A DNA stretch of 64,000 nt from Allium sativum (lineage: Eukaryota > Streptophyta > Magnoliopsida > Asparagales > Amaryllidaceae). Below are positions 11,620 through 24,048 of the stretch, piece after piece. Made by a program: the position numbers and the translations under genes. Every line of letters begins with the position of its first letter. Within the stretch, counting starts at the first letter, position 1. The stretch is taken from assembly GCA_030737875.1 (NCBI GenBank), contig JASFAX010000020.1, positions 31,386,688-31,450,687 on the forward strand, given 5' to 3'. Under the pieces are notes generated by a model. It was not told where the DNA came from. It saw nothing but the letters and a program-made list of their open reading frames with translations, and searched no databases.

Positions 11620-13180
11620 TCAATCAAGCCTATACTTGTTAATCTCCTCGTCGATTCCCATTTCTAACTTGGAGATGACTTCTAATAGATTAGGATCGTC
11701 CCTCTGACCGGAACCAATCCTCTCAATCAAAGTGGGTCTGATCGCTAAACTTGCTAGCATTTCTAGATACAATTCGCACTTTGGTCTGAAATCATACCCA
11801 GCGATATACTCCAGTTGCTTCCGTTCTAGAAACATAGCACATAAACTGGCATGTCTCCTACTCAATGCATCAGCTACTGCATTGCCATTTCCTGACGTAT
11901 ATGCGATATCGAAATCATAGGAAACCAAGAATTCTAACCATCTTTGCTATTGGAGATTTAGATCCTTCTAAGAGAAGAGATACTTTAATGAGTTATGATC
12001 AGTAAACAACTCGAATCTTTCTCCCAAGAGATAATGTCTCCACATCTTCAATGCGAATACTTTTGCTGCCAATTCCAAATCATGGTTAGGATATCTTTTA
12101 TCATGCGGTTTCAGTTGCCGACTATCATAAGCTCCGAATATTCCTCCTTGCACCAATGCATCACATAGTTTGGTACCACAGGCATCCGTGTATACGATCA
12201 TCTCTTCATTCCCTTTAGGAATGACTAACAGTGGCGCACGCGCCAACTTTTCGTTTAGCCTCTTGAATGCATTTTCACACCTTTAGTCCCAAACGAAAGC
12301 TTGATTCTTCTTGGTCAACTGAGTTAACGGTGTCGCTATCTTGGAGAAGTCTTAGATAAACTTACGATAATATCCAGCTAATCCCAAGAAACTTCTCACG
12401 TCTATTGCATTCTTGGGCGTAGACCAATCTTGTATCGTAGCCACCTTCGCAGGGTCCACGACAATACCATTCTCTGAAACAACATGGACCAAGAATCTCA
12501 CTTCTCTCCTCCAAAAGTGACACTTAGAAAACTTTGCTTTGAATTGGTGTTTTCTCAACACCTCCATCACTACTCTCAATTGTTCCTTGTGTTCTTCTTC
12601 TATCCTCGAATAAACAAGTATATCGTCCAAGAACACAAGAATAAACTTATTCAATTGATCTCGGAACTTCGCTTTGAATTGGTATTTTGTCAACACCTCC
12701 ATCACTACTCTCAATTGTTCCTTGTGTTCTTCTATCCTCGAATAAACAAGTATATTGTCCACGAACACAAGAACAAACTTATTCAATTGATCTCGAAATA
12801 CTATATTCATAAGATCCACAAAATATGCTAGTGCATCGGTCAACCCGAATGGCATGACCAACCACTCATAAAATCCAAACGGAGTCCGAAATGCCATTTT
12901 AGGAATACTCTCAGCTGCTACTCGGAGCTGATGAAATCCTATCATGAGGTCCAATTGGGAGAACACTCTTGCTCCTTCCAGCTGATCAAACAAATCATCT
13001 ATCCATGGAAGAGGATACTTGTTCCTCCTAGTCACCTTATTCAACTTGCGATAGTCTACACACAATCGGAGGGAACCATCTGCCTTTGTGGCAAATAAAA
13101 CTGGTGCTCCCCACTCGGACATACTCCTTCGGATAAATCCCTTCTTCAAAAGATCGCTTACTTTCATCCCGAGCTCTCAC
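11620..13180 (-). pseudogene. Reverse transcriptase and RNase H of element A
   Basis: The 271-codon frame 13167-12352 begins [16 protein letters not shown] and contains [24 protein letters not shown] (motif A Asp) and [12 protein letters not shown]. The segment with the catalytic Asp-Asp box appears twice in tandem (FVDN, then FLDD). RNase H follows at 12246-11968 ([35 protein letters not shown]) and the post-RNase H linker at 11928-11620 (AYTSGNGNAVADALSRR). Stops near 12350 and 11965 separate the pieces. Confidence 0.88.
12530..12796 (-). repeat. In-frame tandem duplication of the RT active-site segment
   Basis: Two adjacent copies, 12665-12796 (132 bp) and 12530-12664 (135 bp), each encode FRDQLNKF, the F-V/L-D-D/N box, [21 protein letters not shown] and FKAKF. 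They differ by several substitutions and one codon. The copy nearer the N-terminus has the second catalytic Asp changed to Asn. Confidence 0.9.
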
Positions 13181-14798
13181 TGCTCCCTTGGCGCCGTACG
13201 ACGAAGTGGAATCACTATAGGTCCGACATCTTTCACTAAATCAATATGGAACTCAATCTTTCGGTGTGGTGGAAGTCCGGTCACTTCCTCGAAGATATCC
13301 AGATACTGGCTAGCAACGGGAACCCCTGATAACTCGTCCTGCGGGATGTCGAGGGAATTTGGAAAACTAGCCATTACCTCATCACTAGGTAGGCCACCAA
13401 GCACAAGCCTCCGCCTATCATCCACCCTAATAGTCATCGAAAATCCCTCACAGTCTACCACCACCCCCGTATCTTTGGAGCCAATCGACTCCCAAAATAA
13501 TGCCAAACCTATTAAAGCCCAAAACAAAGCAATCAAAAGAAAACATACATCCATGACTCGATAAGACCAAATTTTGACAAATCATGCTAAGGCTAGCCAA
13601 ACAACTAATCGGATTCGTCACCACTAAAGGTCTATCGACTGTCTCGGGTTCCAATCCAAACCTATCTACTAGGTGACTAGATATGAAGGAACGAGAAGCC
13701 CCAATATCAAACAATACTCGAACAAGAACAACATAAATAGAAAGCATACCTTGAATGACGACATTCTTTCCTTTCTCCGCCGCAGTTGGTGCATTCGACG
13801 AAGAAGGAACAACATTAATAGCATATGCTTTCACAATCTGCTTCTCTTTAAGAGGTTGTGGACACTTATCCTTTTGATGTCCCACTTGGCCGCAGTTGAA
13901 GCACTTCCAGTCCATTGGCTTTGCTCGACATTCTTTGGCATAATGGCCATTCTTCCACAGCTAAAGCACTCAACTTCTTTCTTATCTTTCTTTTTATGAC
14001 CATCCTTGGTCTGACTCTGCTTGCTTTTATTCTGAGAATTATTCTTGCCTCCACCGCTTTCCTGAAACTTTGAACCATCTGCAGATGCAACATCGACTTC
14101 AGCCTTGGGCTTAGGACAAAGGCTCTCTGATCTGAATGCTTTTCCAACAGTCAATTCAAAAGTCTCATCAATATGGTTTATAAGCCTTTCCCTCAAGTAC
14201 TGATCTAATCCTATTATAAACTTCTCATTCTTCTTCTCGGGAGTGTCAATAAGGGATAATCCGTACTTCGACAAAGTATCGAACTCAGCAATATACTCTG
14301 AGACTGCCCTACCATTCTGCTTAAGCTCCAAGAACTTCCTAAAAATTCTGATTTTTTAAAAGCTGGGATAAACTTATCACTGAATTGGTCCTTGAACTGA
14401 TCCCAAGTAACTTGATCCTCAGGGGTAACTGCCTTAATAGCATTCCACCAATTCATAGCCTGTCCTTGTAGTTAACGCAATGCTAGCTTTCTGTTCATCG
14501 AGTCATCGATCCCTAAGTCCTTGAAGATGCCCTCACAGCTATCGAGTTAATCCTGAACTTCTGTAGTCGATTCCGTTCCATGGAACGACTTCCCACCAAG
14601 ACTAGTGTAGCCTTTACAGAGCTTGGCGAAATCGGACCTAGGCACCTGTACCGCTGCACCACCACCATTTGCAGCATTAGGAGCTGCCATCAGAACATCC
14701 CTAAGCATCTCTCTCATGAAATCAGTGAACATCGTCCTCATATCAAGAGCATTCGTATTATTGGCTCCTGAATCGGTATTCCTTGTATATCGGCTCAT
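13177..14798 (-). pseudogene. gag and protease of element A, frameshifted
   Basis: The likely start is the ATG at 14798 (MSRYTRNTDSGANN). Pieces: 14798-14547 (ending FAKLCKGYTSLGGKSFHGTE), 14456-14214 (WDQFKDQFSDKFIPAFKK), 14331-13831 (capsid end YGLSLIDTPEKKNEKFIIGL, then a Lys/Gln-rich linker) and 13915-13448. The last holds a CCHC knuckle (CFNCGQVGHQKDKC) and the protease segment VLFDIGASRSFISS, with Ile where Thr or Ser is usual after the catalytic Asp. A first knuckle (CFSCG) is broken by a frameshift. The protease end and RT lead-in are at 13554-13177 in another frame. Confidence 0.85.
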
Positions 14799-14980
14799 TG
14801 TTCAATATGTAAAGAGAAAACGATTAACCATCTCTTTAGTGGTGCCAGTGCAATGCGAATCCATCCTTAGATATACTAATAGTATATATATAGCTCCTGA
14901 AAACCTAAAATATCACAAATACGCGCTCTCAAATACGTACTATCTCTCCCTGGTGTCTTTCCCTATGTTAACTATGCAAC

Positions 14981-14997
14981 CTAGAGCTCTGATACCA
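14981..14997 (-). promoter_or_regulatory. iMet-type primer binding site of element A
   Basis: On the minus strand TGGTATCAGAGCTCTAG follows the 5' LTR end by two bases. The first 12 bases are complementary to the 3' end of plant initiator tRNA-Met, the usual primer of chromodomain Ty3/gypsy elements. Confidence 0.9.
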
Positions 14998-14999
14998 AG

Positions 15000-17204
15000 T
15001 GTGACGGTCTGCCTCGCACCGGCCGATATTTCCAATGAAACGGGTTGTGCCGACGTCCAGCCAGCACGGGACGGTCATCAAAAGAAAGGAAAGGGAAGGA
15101 ATTTGAAAATATGTATCATCAAAGAACCTGTAGTATATCTCACAACGCATGGAATAAAATATAATAATAACATAACTTGATATAAAACAGGCGAGATAGT
15201 GCATAAGCTGCAAACTAAAATATCATGGGAGTGGAAAATTCGAAATATAGCTTATGATCTAAACCATCATTATTACAACTTTTAAAACTGTCTCTAAAGC
15301 AAAATAGGAAGGTACACTACTAATGCCCAAAGTAGTGACCAACAACAACACAGGGAGAATATATCGAAACAATACGTGTAAGCCTTCTGCTTGTCTCCGG
15401 GCAGCTACGCGTGAATAACAAGTTAACCTGTCTCTAGTCTGCTCGTTTAGGAGCACCCAGAGTAATAAGAAGAGACATAGAACTCTGGGTCAGACAAAAG
15501 TCTAGTATGAGCGATAAGCAGCAAAAACAGAACAATAACAGGTATACATAACCATACCTGAACCTGGACCTGCAACCAAAGAGTTATCACAATAGGATGT
15601 ACAATACTCTAAGGTGATACTCGCGCATGGGGTGAAAATATTGGGGAGGGGGTGTGCATGTCATGGTGATAGCAAACATCAAACATAGCAATCATCCTCA
15701 CATCTCTCACTCAGTGCGTAAAGTATACGATATCCACCACTTTGATCACCTAATTCTTTGTTACGATCAATCTGCCTCATGGAGTCATGACAGCTCCGCT
15801 GCACTGATCCATAACCATTAATACTTTGCTATGTCCACTCTGCCCCATGGTGTCATGACAACTCCACTGCACTGGCTCATAGCCCTGCTACGATCACTTT
15901 TCGCCATGGAGTCATGACAACTCCACTACACTGATCCGTAACCAACATCCGTCTCTCAGTGGTGAGTCAAAGCTATAAAGATTGATAACCCCTTTGCACA
16001 CATTCCACATCAAAGTCCAATTCATGAAGTTAACTCGTTGGTTCCTATTTGGATCCTGAGTTACAACTTCTCATTTGGACTACCTTTGCATCTCGGGTTT
16101 GGTCATCATCCCGATTCGTGACTCTTCAAACTCCGGCTTCGAGTCTAGCTTCAACTCGTGACACCTTGTTCCGGTTCATGGGTCCCCCTAGGTCATCGGC
16201 TCGTCGTCCTCCTCTGGTCTGGCTCGTGGTCCTCCCCTGGTCTGGCTTGTGGTCCTCCCCTGGTCTAGCTCGTGGTGCACTACTCGAGTCTGGTTCGTGA
16301 CGAATGGCTCGAGGTCAAAGTTCGGATCGTGATGCTTCATTGTAGCTCATGGAGAGTGGTCGGCTTGTGAGGTGGGCTCATGACTGGAGCGGCTCATGAT
16401 GATAGTGCCATGATCGGGTCGAGGTGGTGCCTTACGAACGGATCATGACCAATTTCATATAACTTTTCCAACGAGTTGTTTACGCCATACGACGGCGTTT
16501 TCGACTAATCTAACTTTGCTAAGCAATCAAAAAACATACAAATAGTCATAACAACATGTATAATCAACCATAAACACCAAAATAACAATTTAACATGTTT
16601 ATATGGATCAAGCATACCCAAAACCCATGTTTTCCCCTTAATCATGATTTAACCGTATGATTATCAATACATGTCCAAATTAACCCAAATTTCTAACAGA
16701 GGCATAAAATAATATTTTAGAATATATCAAAATTTTCCAGATTTTTCTAAGCCATAGTTGCGCTAATTATCACTAATTACCCCTAATTAGCCGCACTTAG
16801 TGAAAAACGATGCAAATCACTCACCTTAGTCACAAATGAATTATAGATCTGAATTTCCCTACTGTTTTGGGTCGAATACCTATGCAACACAGGAGCTCCA
16901 ACTCTGATTTGGTGTTGATTGGCCTTGATTTGATGTTAATTAGGCTAATATATGCTTAAACGGTGATTTGGGGGTGATTTAGAAGGTGGAGGCCATTTTT
17001 AGGGTTGAAGAGAGGTAAGTGACGGCTAAGAAAATGAAAAATAAATTGTTTTCTAACTGATTTCTGCCTCCCCATAACCGTAATCCCGAAATGGGTTATG
17101 GGCCTAGCTGCTAATCACCATAATTAGGCCCGGCTAAGCTGTTTTTCACCTTCCAAAACTTATTTCAGTCATATCTCCCAAAAGGCAAGTCCTTTTGGAA
17201 AATG
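15000..17204 (-). repeat. 5' LTR of element A, part left of the solo-LTR insertion
   Basis: It aligns by eye along its length with 7659-9860, including the hairpin triplet (about 15760-15935) and the GGCTCGTGGT region. In this copy a 23-bp unit is repeated about three times at 16198-16270. The remainder of the LTR is 23444-23700. Total 2.46 kb, matching its partner. Confidence 0.9.
16198..16270. repeat. 23-bp tandem repeat in element A LTR
   Basis: About three copies of a unit beginning GGCTCGTGGTCCTCC. The other LTR of A has fewer complete units, so copy number changed after insertion. Confidence 0.7.
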
Positions 17205-19317
17205 TGTAACGGCTCGGAATTCGCCCGGACCTAATAGATCGCAAAATCAACTAAGACCGTTCAAAACCCGAATACGTTAACTCTGGGAATACAACAACAT
17301 CAGAACAATAACAACAGACTTTTTATAAACATTACAATAATGTTACATCATAGTACAGAACATATCAGAGTACATTGAATAAAATTACAACGGAAGATAA
17401 ATTTCAATAAATTAAATACAATAACCAGCGGAAGACTTCTATGCTCTGGACACAGCTTTAGGCTTCGATCTAGAATCCTGCTCAAGAGATAAATATCTGC
17501 AAACAGCTACTCGACTTCCCGTGTGGAAAAAAGGGCACCCGAGCTTGCAAAGTGAAACAAACTACGAGTTAGTCATAGGACTGGTGTGAGAATTCTTAAC
17601 TAATACAACTAATAGCAATAAGTCAAATCCAACGACCACGCCGCTAATGCGAAACGGTTTTTATTCCAATGGATTGTCGATGCATAAATTAAAGTAAATC
17701 GTTAAACAACGCAACGCTTTTCAGAAAAATGGAATCATCATAAGACTCAAGTCCCATCACACAATGCAACGCAAACCAGAGGATAGAGTTTTACCTTATG
17801 ATGGTTAAACATGCTTGGTACGAAAAAAGGGGTTTGATATTATTGCTAGTGTATATAAGTTTCAAAAAAATTTCAAAGTAAACGTATCAATCCTAGGAAG
17901 CATAGCTACCATATACTATGCCTCCATACTAGTAATACAATCAAGTCCGTACGGTCGTACTGGGAATTGGGTTTCCATCATGAGTCAAGGCTAGGAACGA
18001 TCTCCTTACCGATTCGAGACACTCTAGCTAATGTCTTAGGATTCCCCGTAGAGAACCCTTGGATAGCTGCAAGGCCAGTACACACTTGCGGTTTGTGGAT
18101 TAGTTATTCCTAAACACACGTTCCCCGGTCCTATAGGACCTAACATCTGAGGCGCCTCATTCCATCATCCACATAAGTAAAAATGTCTGGGCTCCATAAT
18201 ATGACACCACTTCTAGCTAGAAAGAATCGTGCTGCTCTTCCTGCGTTCCCTTGCTCCGTTTTAGACTCAACCGGGGTGTGAGGCTCGTGAAGCTATGTAA
18301 TACACAAAGCTATGCTTTTCAAGATGTGCTTTGATCATCATCCACAAGGCCTGCTTTTCAACAAAAACCTTGATCCGTGCATCTTAGCATGCAACATTGT
18401 CAATCCATACCACACCATTGATTCTTACCAATATATAACCTCTAAGCTCGTACATCTCAGAGAAGGGTGTTAAACACCAAACGGATATATATTTAGCAGA
18501 GATCAACGAATACCGTATAAAGGAATACAACGTCAGACATACAATCCATTTTCAAGTCCGTTCTGGGTCTGAACAAAATCGAAGGCACCTTATTCCTCGC
18601 ATATCCGAACAAATCAACAAGTAGTCTGGATGGCCACCATTGTAGCCCCTTCAAGGTAGCTACTCCAATCATGGGCGTCAATGGTAACTCATCCATTCGA
18701 CGCGGAGATCGTCGGTCTTGTACCGTCTTCAACTCTTCGACTTAGATCGACGTGTAATCATTTGAAATGAGATTGAACTCGGACTTTTCAAAAGATCCTT
18801 GTATATATATAATTTAAAATGATTTCATATCGTTAATATTAATTTATACCGATCAATCTTTATTTTTATTTATATAAAAATAATTAAATTCTATTTAACG
18901 ACGCTTCAAGTCAACAGGTGACCTTGGCGCTGTTTTCACCCAAATTTGTTTTACACATTTCTCTAAATCTAACCATTGAATTTTAACACAATTCATATCG
19001 TTGGAAAGACCTTCCCAAGGCGAACCTAACGGTTTCAGTTTTTGGAAAATCCGATGGTCGGATATTTCGGTATAATAATTTAAAGATACGATTCCAAAAC
19101 GTGAACTGCCACGCTCGATTCGTTTGATTTTAATTTCTATATATATAATTATATATAATTCCTTCATCCATTTCATTTCACTATATTTTGCTAATATATA
19201 ATATCAAGGTATAACATGACACACAATAATGTTTATTTTTATTATAATTCACATACACATACTATACCCAACAATGTACATTTTTCTTTCGTCTTTCAAA
19301 TTACGCAAAATGTATAT

Positions 19318-19715
19318 TTTGTTTTCTTATTCTTTTTAATGAAAATCCATTCATTAAAACGTAAATTTCTAATCCTTATTCTTTTTAATGAAAATCCATT
19401 CAATAAAATGTACATTTCTAATCCTTATTCTTTTTAATGAAAATCCATTCATTATAATGTACATTTCTAATCCTTATCCTTTTTAATGAAAATCCATTCA
19501 TTAAAATGTACATTTCTAATCCTTATCCTTTTTAATGAAAATCCATTCATTAAAATGTACATTTCTAATCCTTATTCTTTTTAATGAAAAACCATTCATT
19601 AAAATGTAAATTTCTAGTCCTTATTCTTTTTAATGAAAAACCATTCATTAAAATGTACATTTCTAATCCTTATTCTTTTTAATGAAAATCCATTCATTAA
19701 AATGTACATTTCATC
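19318..19715. repeat. 49-bp minisatellite (about 8 copies)
   Basis: Direct reading shows about eight near-identical units of 49 bp with the phrase CTTTTTAATGAAAATCCATT followed by cattaaaatgtacatttct. It lies inside the giant LTR. Confidence 0.85.
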
Positions 19716-19779
19716 GTTATAATCTTTACTGAAAATCTTTTTACATAAATATGAAATTTCATACCGTAGTTCTTTTACA

Positions 19780-19985
19780 TGAAAAATGTAATTTCACTTT
19801 AGTTCAATTACATGAAAAATGTAATTTCACTTTAATTCAATTACATGAAAAACGTAACTTTTACTTTTATTCAATTACATGAAAAATGTAACTTTTACTT
19901 TTATTCAATTACATGAAAAATGTAACTTTTACTTTTATTCAATTACATGAAAAATGTAACTTTTACTTTTATTCAATTACTTTCT
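19780..19985. repeat. 34-bp minisatellite (about 6 copies)
   Basis: Units carry TTACATGAAAAATGTAACTT. The pair ttacat/atgtaa inside each unit makes a short dyad. Confidence 0.8.
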
Positions 19986-20639
19986 TTTCATAAGAGTCAA
20001 CTTATATTAAATTGAAGTCCTTAAACGTTTAATTCTTTCTAATGAAAATGACATTAAAATTATGCCTCATTTTAATATATGAATATGACACTAAAAACAT
20101 GTTTCATCTTCAATATATGAACATGATCTTAAAAATATATTTATTTTTAAGATAATAACATAACACTGAAATATGTTATAAATTTCATATATTAACATAA
20201 CATTAAAAATACAATTATATTTCGTATAATTAACATGACTTTAAAATATGAAGCTATTTCATATGCATTCACATGATTCCAACACATGTTTTTATTTCAT
20301 ATGCATTAACGCTACTCCAAACATGATTTTATTTTCATATACATTAACGCTACTCCTAAATATGATCTTATTTTCATATGCAATTAAATGACATTAAAAC
20401 AAATGATTATATTTATTTCTTATGCACTCATGTTACACTAAAAACATGATTTCATTTTCATATGCATTTTCATGATGTTAAAACAAATGGTTATCTTTAT
20501 TTCATATTCTATAAGAACGGTAAAAATAATCTAAATTCCATATTTTAACATAAACAATGAAAATAATCTTAATTCCATATTTTAACATAGACAGTGAAAA
20601 TAATCTTAGATTCATATTTTAACATAAACAGTGAAAATA

Positions 20640-21030
20640 ATCTTAATAATTCACTTTTTCCATTAACGCTAAAAATATGATAATATTCCATGTTTCTCAT
20701 TAACGTTAATTCTATATTTACATTTCATATTTTTCATTAACGCTAATTTTATAACTACGTTACATATTATTCATGAATGCTAATTTTATAATTACATTAC
20801 ATATTTTTCATGAACGGTAATTTTATAACTACATTACATATTTTTCATTTTATAACTACATTACATAATTTTCATTAATGCTAATTTTATAACTACATTA
20901 CATATTTTCATTTTATAACTACGTTACATATTTTTCATTTTATAACAACATTACATATTTTTCATTTTATAACTACATTACATATTTTTCATTAATGCTA
21001 ATTTTATAACTACATTACATATTTTCATTT
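20640..21030. repeat. Degenerate ~37-bp repeats
   Basis: Repeated phrases TTTTATAACTACATTACATA and TTTTTCATTAATGCTAA in varied order, partly expanded as shorter units at 20830-20990. Confidence 0.7.
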
Positions 21031-21169
21031 TTTCATAAAAGTAGATGACGCTAACTATTGTTTCAATTAACATGTAAATTTATAATACATGAAATAGCCC
21101 AACTTTTGTTACCAACATGTCAACTTATAACACATGAAATAACCCAACCTTTATTTACTAACATGTCAA

Positions 21170-21350
21170 CGCAATATAATAACAACATATTAGATGGTGT
21201 ATAGTTTTCATGTCAATGCAATACAATAACAACATATTAAATGGTGTATAGTTTTCATGTGAACGCAATACAATAACAACATATTAAATGGTGTATAGTT
21301 TTCATGTCAACATAATACAATAACAACATATTAAATGGTGTATAGTTTTC
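21170..21350. repeat. 47-bp minisatellite (about 4 copies)
   Basis: Four units share AATAACAACATATTAAATGG followed by tgtatagttttcatg, nearly identical to one another, so this array is younger than its neighbours. Confidence 0.85.
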
Positions 21351-22585
21351 ATGAATCAAAATAAAAGGTCCAACTTGATTATATTCTGTGAATCAGAATG
21401 AAGATCCAATCTTTATTTCATTTCTTCTATTTGAAAATAAAAGTCAAACTTTATTTCATTCTTTTATTCAAAAATAAAAATCTAAACTTTATCTGTTTTG
21501 TAAATAAAAAAGATGTAAACTTTTTATTTATTTTGTAAATTAAAAAAATCTAAACTTTTATTAATTTTATTCATTTCAAAATAAAGATCTAACTTTATTA
21601 TCTTCTTTTATTTCAAAACAAAGTTCTAAACTTTATTTACTTGATTAAAGAAAATTAAAGAATAAATCTTTATTTATTCAGTAAATCGAAATAAACAAAA
21701 TAAATCTTTATTTATTTGGTAAATCTAAATAAAAGAATAATTCTTTAATTTCAACTTTATTATTTACTTAATTAAGAAATACAGATAAAAATTTCATTTT
21801 TTCCTTCATTTAAAATAAAAGATCCAAATTTTCCTTCTTTCTTTTATTAAAAATAAAGATCCAAATTTATTTAATTTATTTCAAAATAAAAGATCTAATT
21901 TTTATTTGTATAAAAATAAAGATCTAAACTTTCAAGAAACAAAAATAAAGATGATAACTCGTATGAACATTTCATCAAAATTTATGGATCTAACAAACTT
22001 GAATATCACAAAACATTATAATTCACAAAACAACAAAATCTAAAAATACAAGCATAACACTCAATCATCACAGACCTAACTTTATTTCCAAACAAACATC
22101 GATTTCCCATCACGAGAAAAATAGTTAAATTAAATTAATTATTAAAATAAGAATCTCACCAGTTATGCTTTCCAATTCTTCACCTAATTTTAGGTGTGAG
22201 TAGCACTCTTCATTCTCTAGGTGCTCACAAAATTTCATGGCCTAACTCCTTATGGTTTGGGAGATATAAATTATTTAATTTTGAGGGGCTTTCATTCAGA
22301 GTTTTGAGAGAGAGAAGGAGAGAGAGAAAGAGGGCTGTTGTTAAATTTTGAGAAAAAAGAGAAATGAGAATTTGAGGAGAGGAAAAGATAGTATGTAGTG
22401 GAGAGTTTAGAATATTAGGGTATTAATAATATTATGGCTGAGGTGGCGAATTTATTTCTCCTTTTTTCCCCTCAAATCCCCTTTGATTACGTTCTATAAT
22501 GGAATATTTGCATATGAAAGGAAGAGAGAGAATGGGGTATTTACGTTATAGTATTTTATGTTTCATTATTTTAGTATGCTACACT

Positions 22586-22597
22586 CTATATATATGG
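22586..22597 (-). promoter_or_regulatory. Possible TATA box in the giant LTR
   Basis: The minus strand reads CCATATATATAG about 850 bp from the LTR start. If this is the promoter, the minisatellites lie in the transcribed R/U5 part. The region is AT-rich, so chance is a real alternative. Confidence 0.35.
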
Positions 22598-23443
22598 CTT
22601 TGATTACTTAAATAATTGCCAAGCATTTACTATATTTTTAAAAACAAATTCACATATAAGAAAAAATCAAGTTAGTTATTACAACGATTTATAGTGTTTG
22701 GTTTCAATTGTAATTAAATTTTATCAAGTATATATGTATATATATATATTTAATTCCACTGAATTTGGTTTGATTTAATTATGTCAATGAGTTAGGGAAA
22801 GAAATTAATAAATTGATAGATTATTTTGGCAAAGAAAGTAAATAGATGAAGGGTTAATTTAAGCAAGAGATTTAGGAAAGGACTTCAAAGGTTAATTAAA
22901 CAAATGCACCGTTAAATTTTATTAAATATAACAATATTGAATTCTATCTTTCCACGTTTACTCATATAAACAAAACGACAAAAAAAATTCTTTTTAAATG
23001 ACTTATTTTTTTTTCAATTCATTAACAATTCGTCATAAATCCCCTATTTATATCATTATCTTTAATTAAATTCCAGAAACTAATCAACTTTAATTATATC
23101 AAAATAGAACTTAATAAATAAGATTTAATTTTAATTATCAATTACACTACTTTATTGCTTTCTTTTTATTGCGCATAACAATTAATAAACGAATACGCAT
23201 TATATACTAACGCACGTCAAATGCGTTTATTTTTTTTATTAACCCTCACACACTAACAGTTCCTACATGTAAGCAACCAATAAATTTCAAATTTGCGTTA
23301 TACACTAACGCGCCTTAAATGCATTTATCTTGGCAACCATTACACACTAACAATAATTAATTAGCTATTCATGCAATTTTTCATCAAAATTTATTAAAAT
23401 CAATTTTAAATTTTGCCCCGAAATTCAGGGTTATTACAGAATG

Positions 23444-23700
23444 TGACCGCTCTACGGAAAGGTAAACCATCATCCAAATCCAATGGAAGTGGTTTCAGGT
23501 CAAAACTCCTTACAAATCAAAAGTTATAGGCGAAACAAGGTTCGCTAGGGGCAAAACAATCATTTAAAAATCGGTAAAAATCGTGAACATGGAAAATTAC
23601 CCCAATATTCATTCCCCAAAGTTACACGACCATACGACCTCATACGAAAATGAAATAAATATTCTACAATCCTCCGATGTGTAGAATGTTGGTCATTACA
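23444..23700 (-). repeat. 5' LTR of element A, part right of the solo-LTR insertion
   Basis: Resumes at tgaccgctctacgg, matching the partner LTR at about 9859, and ends TTACA before the AAACA duplication. Confidence 0.9.
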
Positions 23701-23705
23701 AAACA

Positions 23706-24045
23706 CCCCTTCCTATATGCTTAAACCCTTCCTGCAAGATTAGGCCCTCCTTACAAGCTTAGACCTTTCCGCTAGCATTGGTGCAGAATCCCTTTCTTCA
23801 ATCCGTTAAGTCATTTATCAGGGGTTGTGCTTAGTGATCCTTCCCCCTAGGGTAACTGTTGGTTCTTAAATCGCATAAGCGTGATATTCACCATATTGGG
23901 GAAAAAATAACAAGTCATTTGGATTCTAGGCCTTGATAGCTTGGGACGGTGAACTAACCTAACCTGCAAAGGCTCAGCAACTCATTTTTCCCTTAGGTCC
24001 ATTCCCTTTGACCTACCTCCGGTGTTGATGAAAATATCATTAACA
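23706..24045 (+). repeat. 5' LTR of the host Tat element, right part (R/U5)
   Basis: Starts after the AAACA duplication of element A and ends ATTAACA, followed by TTT and a TGG primer site. No coding similarity. Confidence 0.7.
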
Positions 24046-24048
24046 TTT

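Larger units (their letters stand above)
17205..23438 (-). mobile_element. Giant solo-LTR-like insertion (6.2 kb) in the LTR of element A
   Basis: The segment begins TGTAACGG at 17205 and ends TTATTACA at 23438. It interrupts the element A LTR between bases that are contiguous in the partner LTR (near 9857). The flanks are aaatg (17200-17204) and gaatg (23439-23443), a 5-bp duplication with one mismatch. I find no gag-pol similarity and no internal copy of the terminal sequence, so a solo LTR fits better than a complete element. Read on the minus strand it starts TGTAATAACCCTGAATTTCGGGG, a typical plant Ty3/gypsy LTR start. Most of 19.2-22.1 kb is tandem repeats. Short frames (18493-18732, 18895-19176) match nothing I know. 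Confidence 0.75.
7659..23700 (-). mobile_element. Element A: degraded chromodomain-type (Tekay/Del-like) element, minus strand
   Basis: LTRs are 7659-10115 (3' on the element) and 15000-23700 (5', split by a solo LTR). Both start TGTGACGG and end TTACA on the plus strand. The flanks are AAACA at 7654-7658 and AAACA at 23701-23705, a perfect target-site duplication. Between the LTRs, minus strand, lie an iMet primer site, gag, protease, RT, RNase H, integrase, a chromodomain-like end and a polypurine tract. Without the nested insertion the element is about 9.8 kb. Stops and frameshifts occur in every domain. Confidence 0.92.

Noticed and set aside
13088..13564. Plus-strand frame of 158 codons
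   Set aside because: Antisense shadow of the element A protease/RT region.
19318..21350. Centromeric satellite or CRISPR-like array
   Set aside because: Units differ between arrays, there are no spacers, and all lie inside one LTR with recognisable ends.
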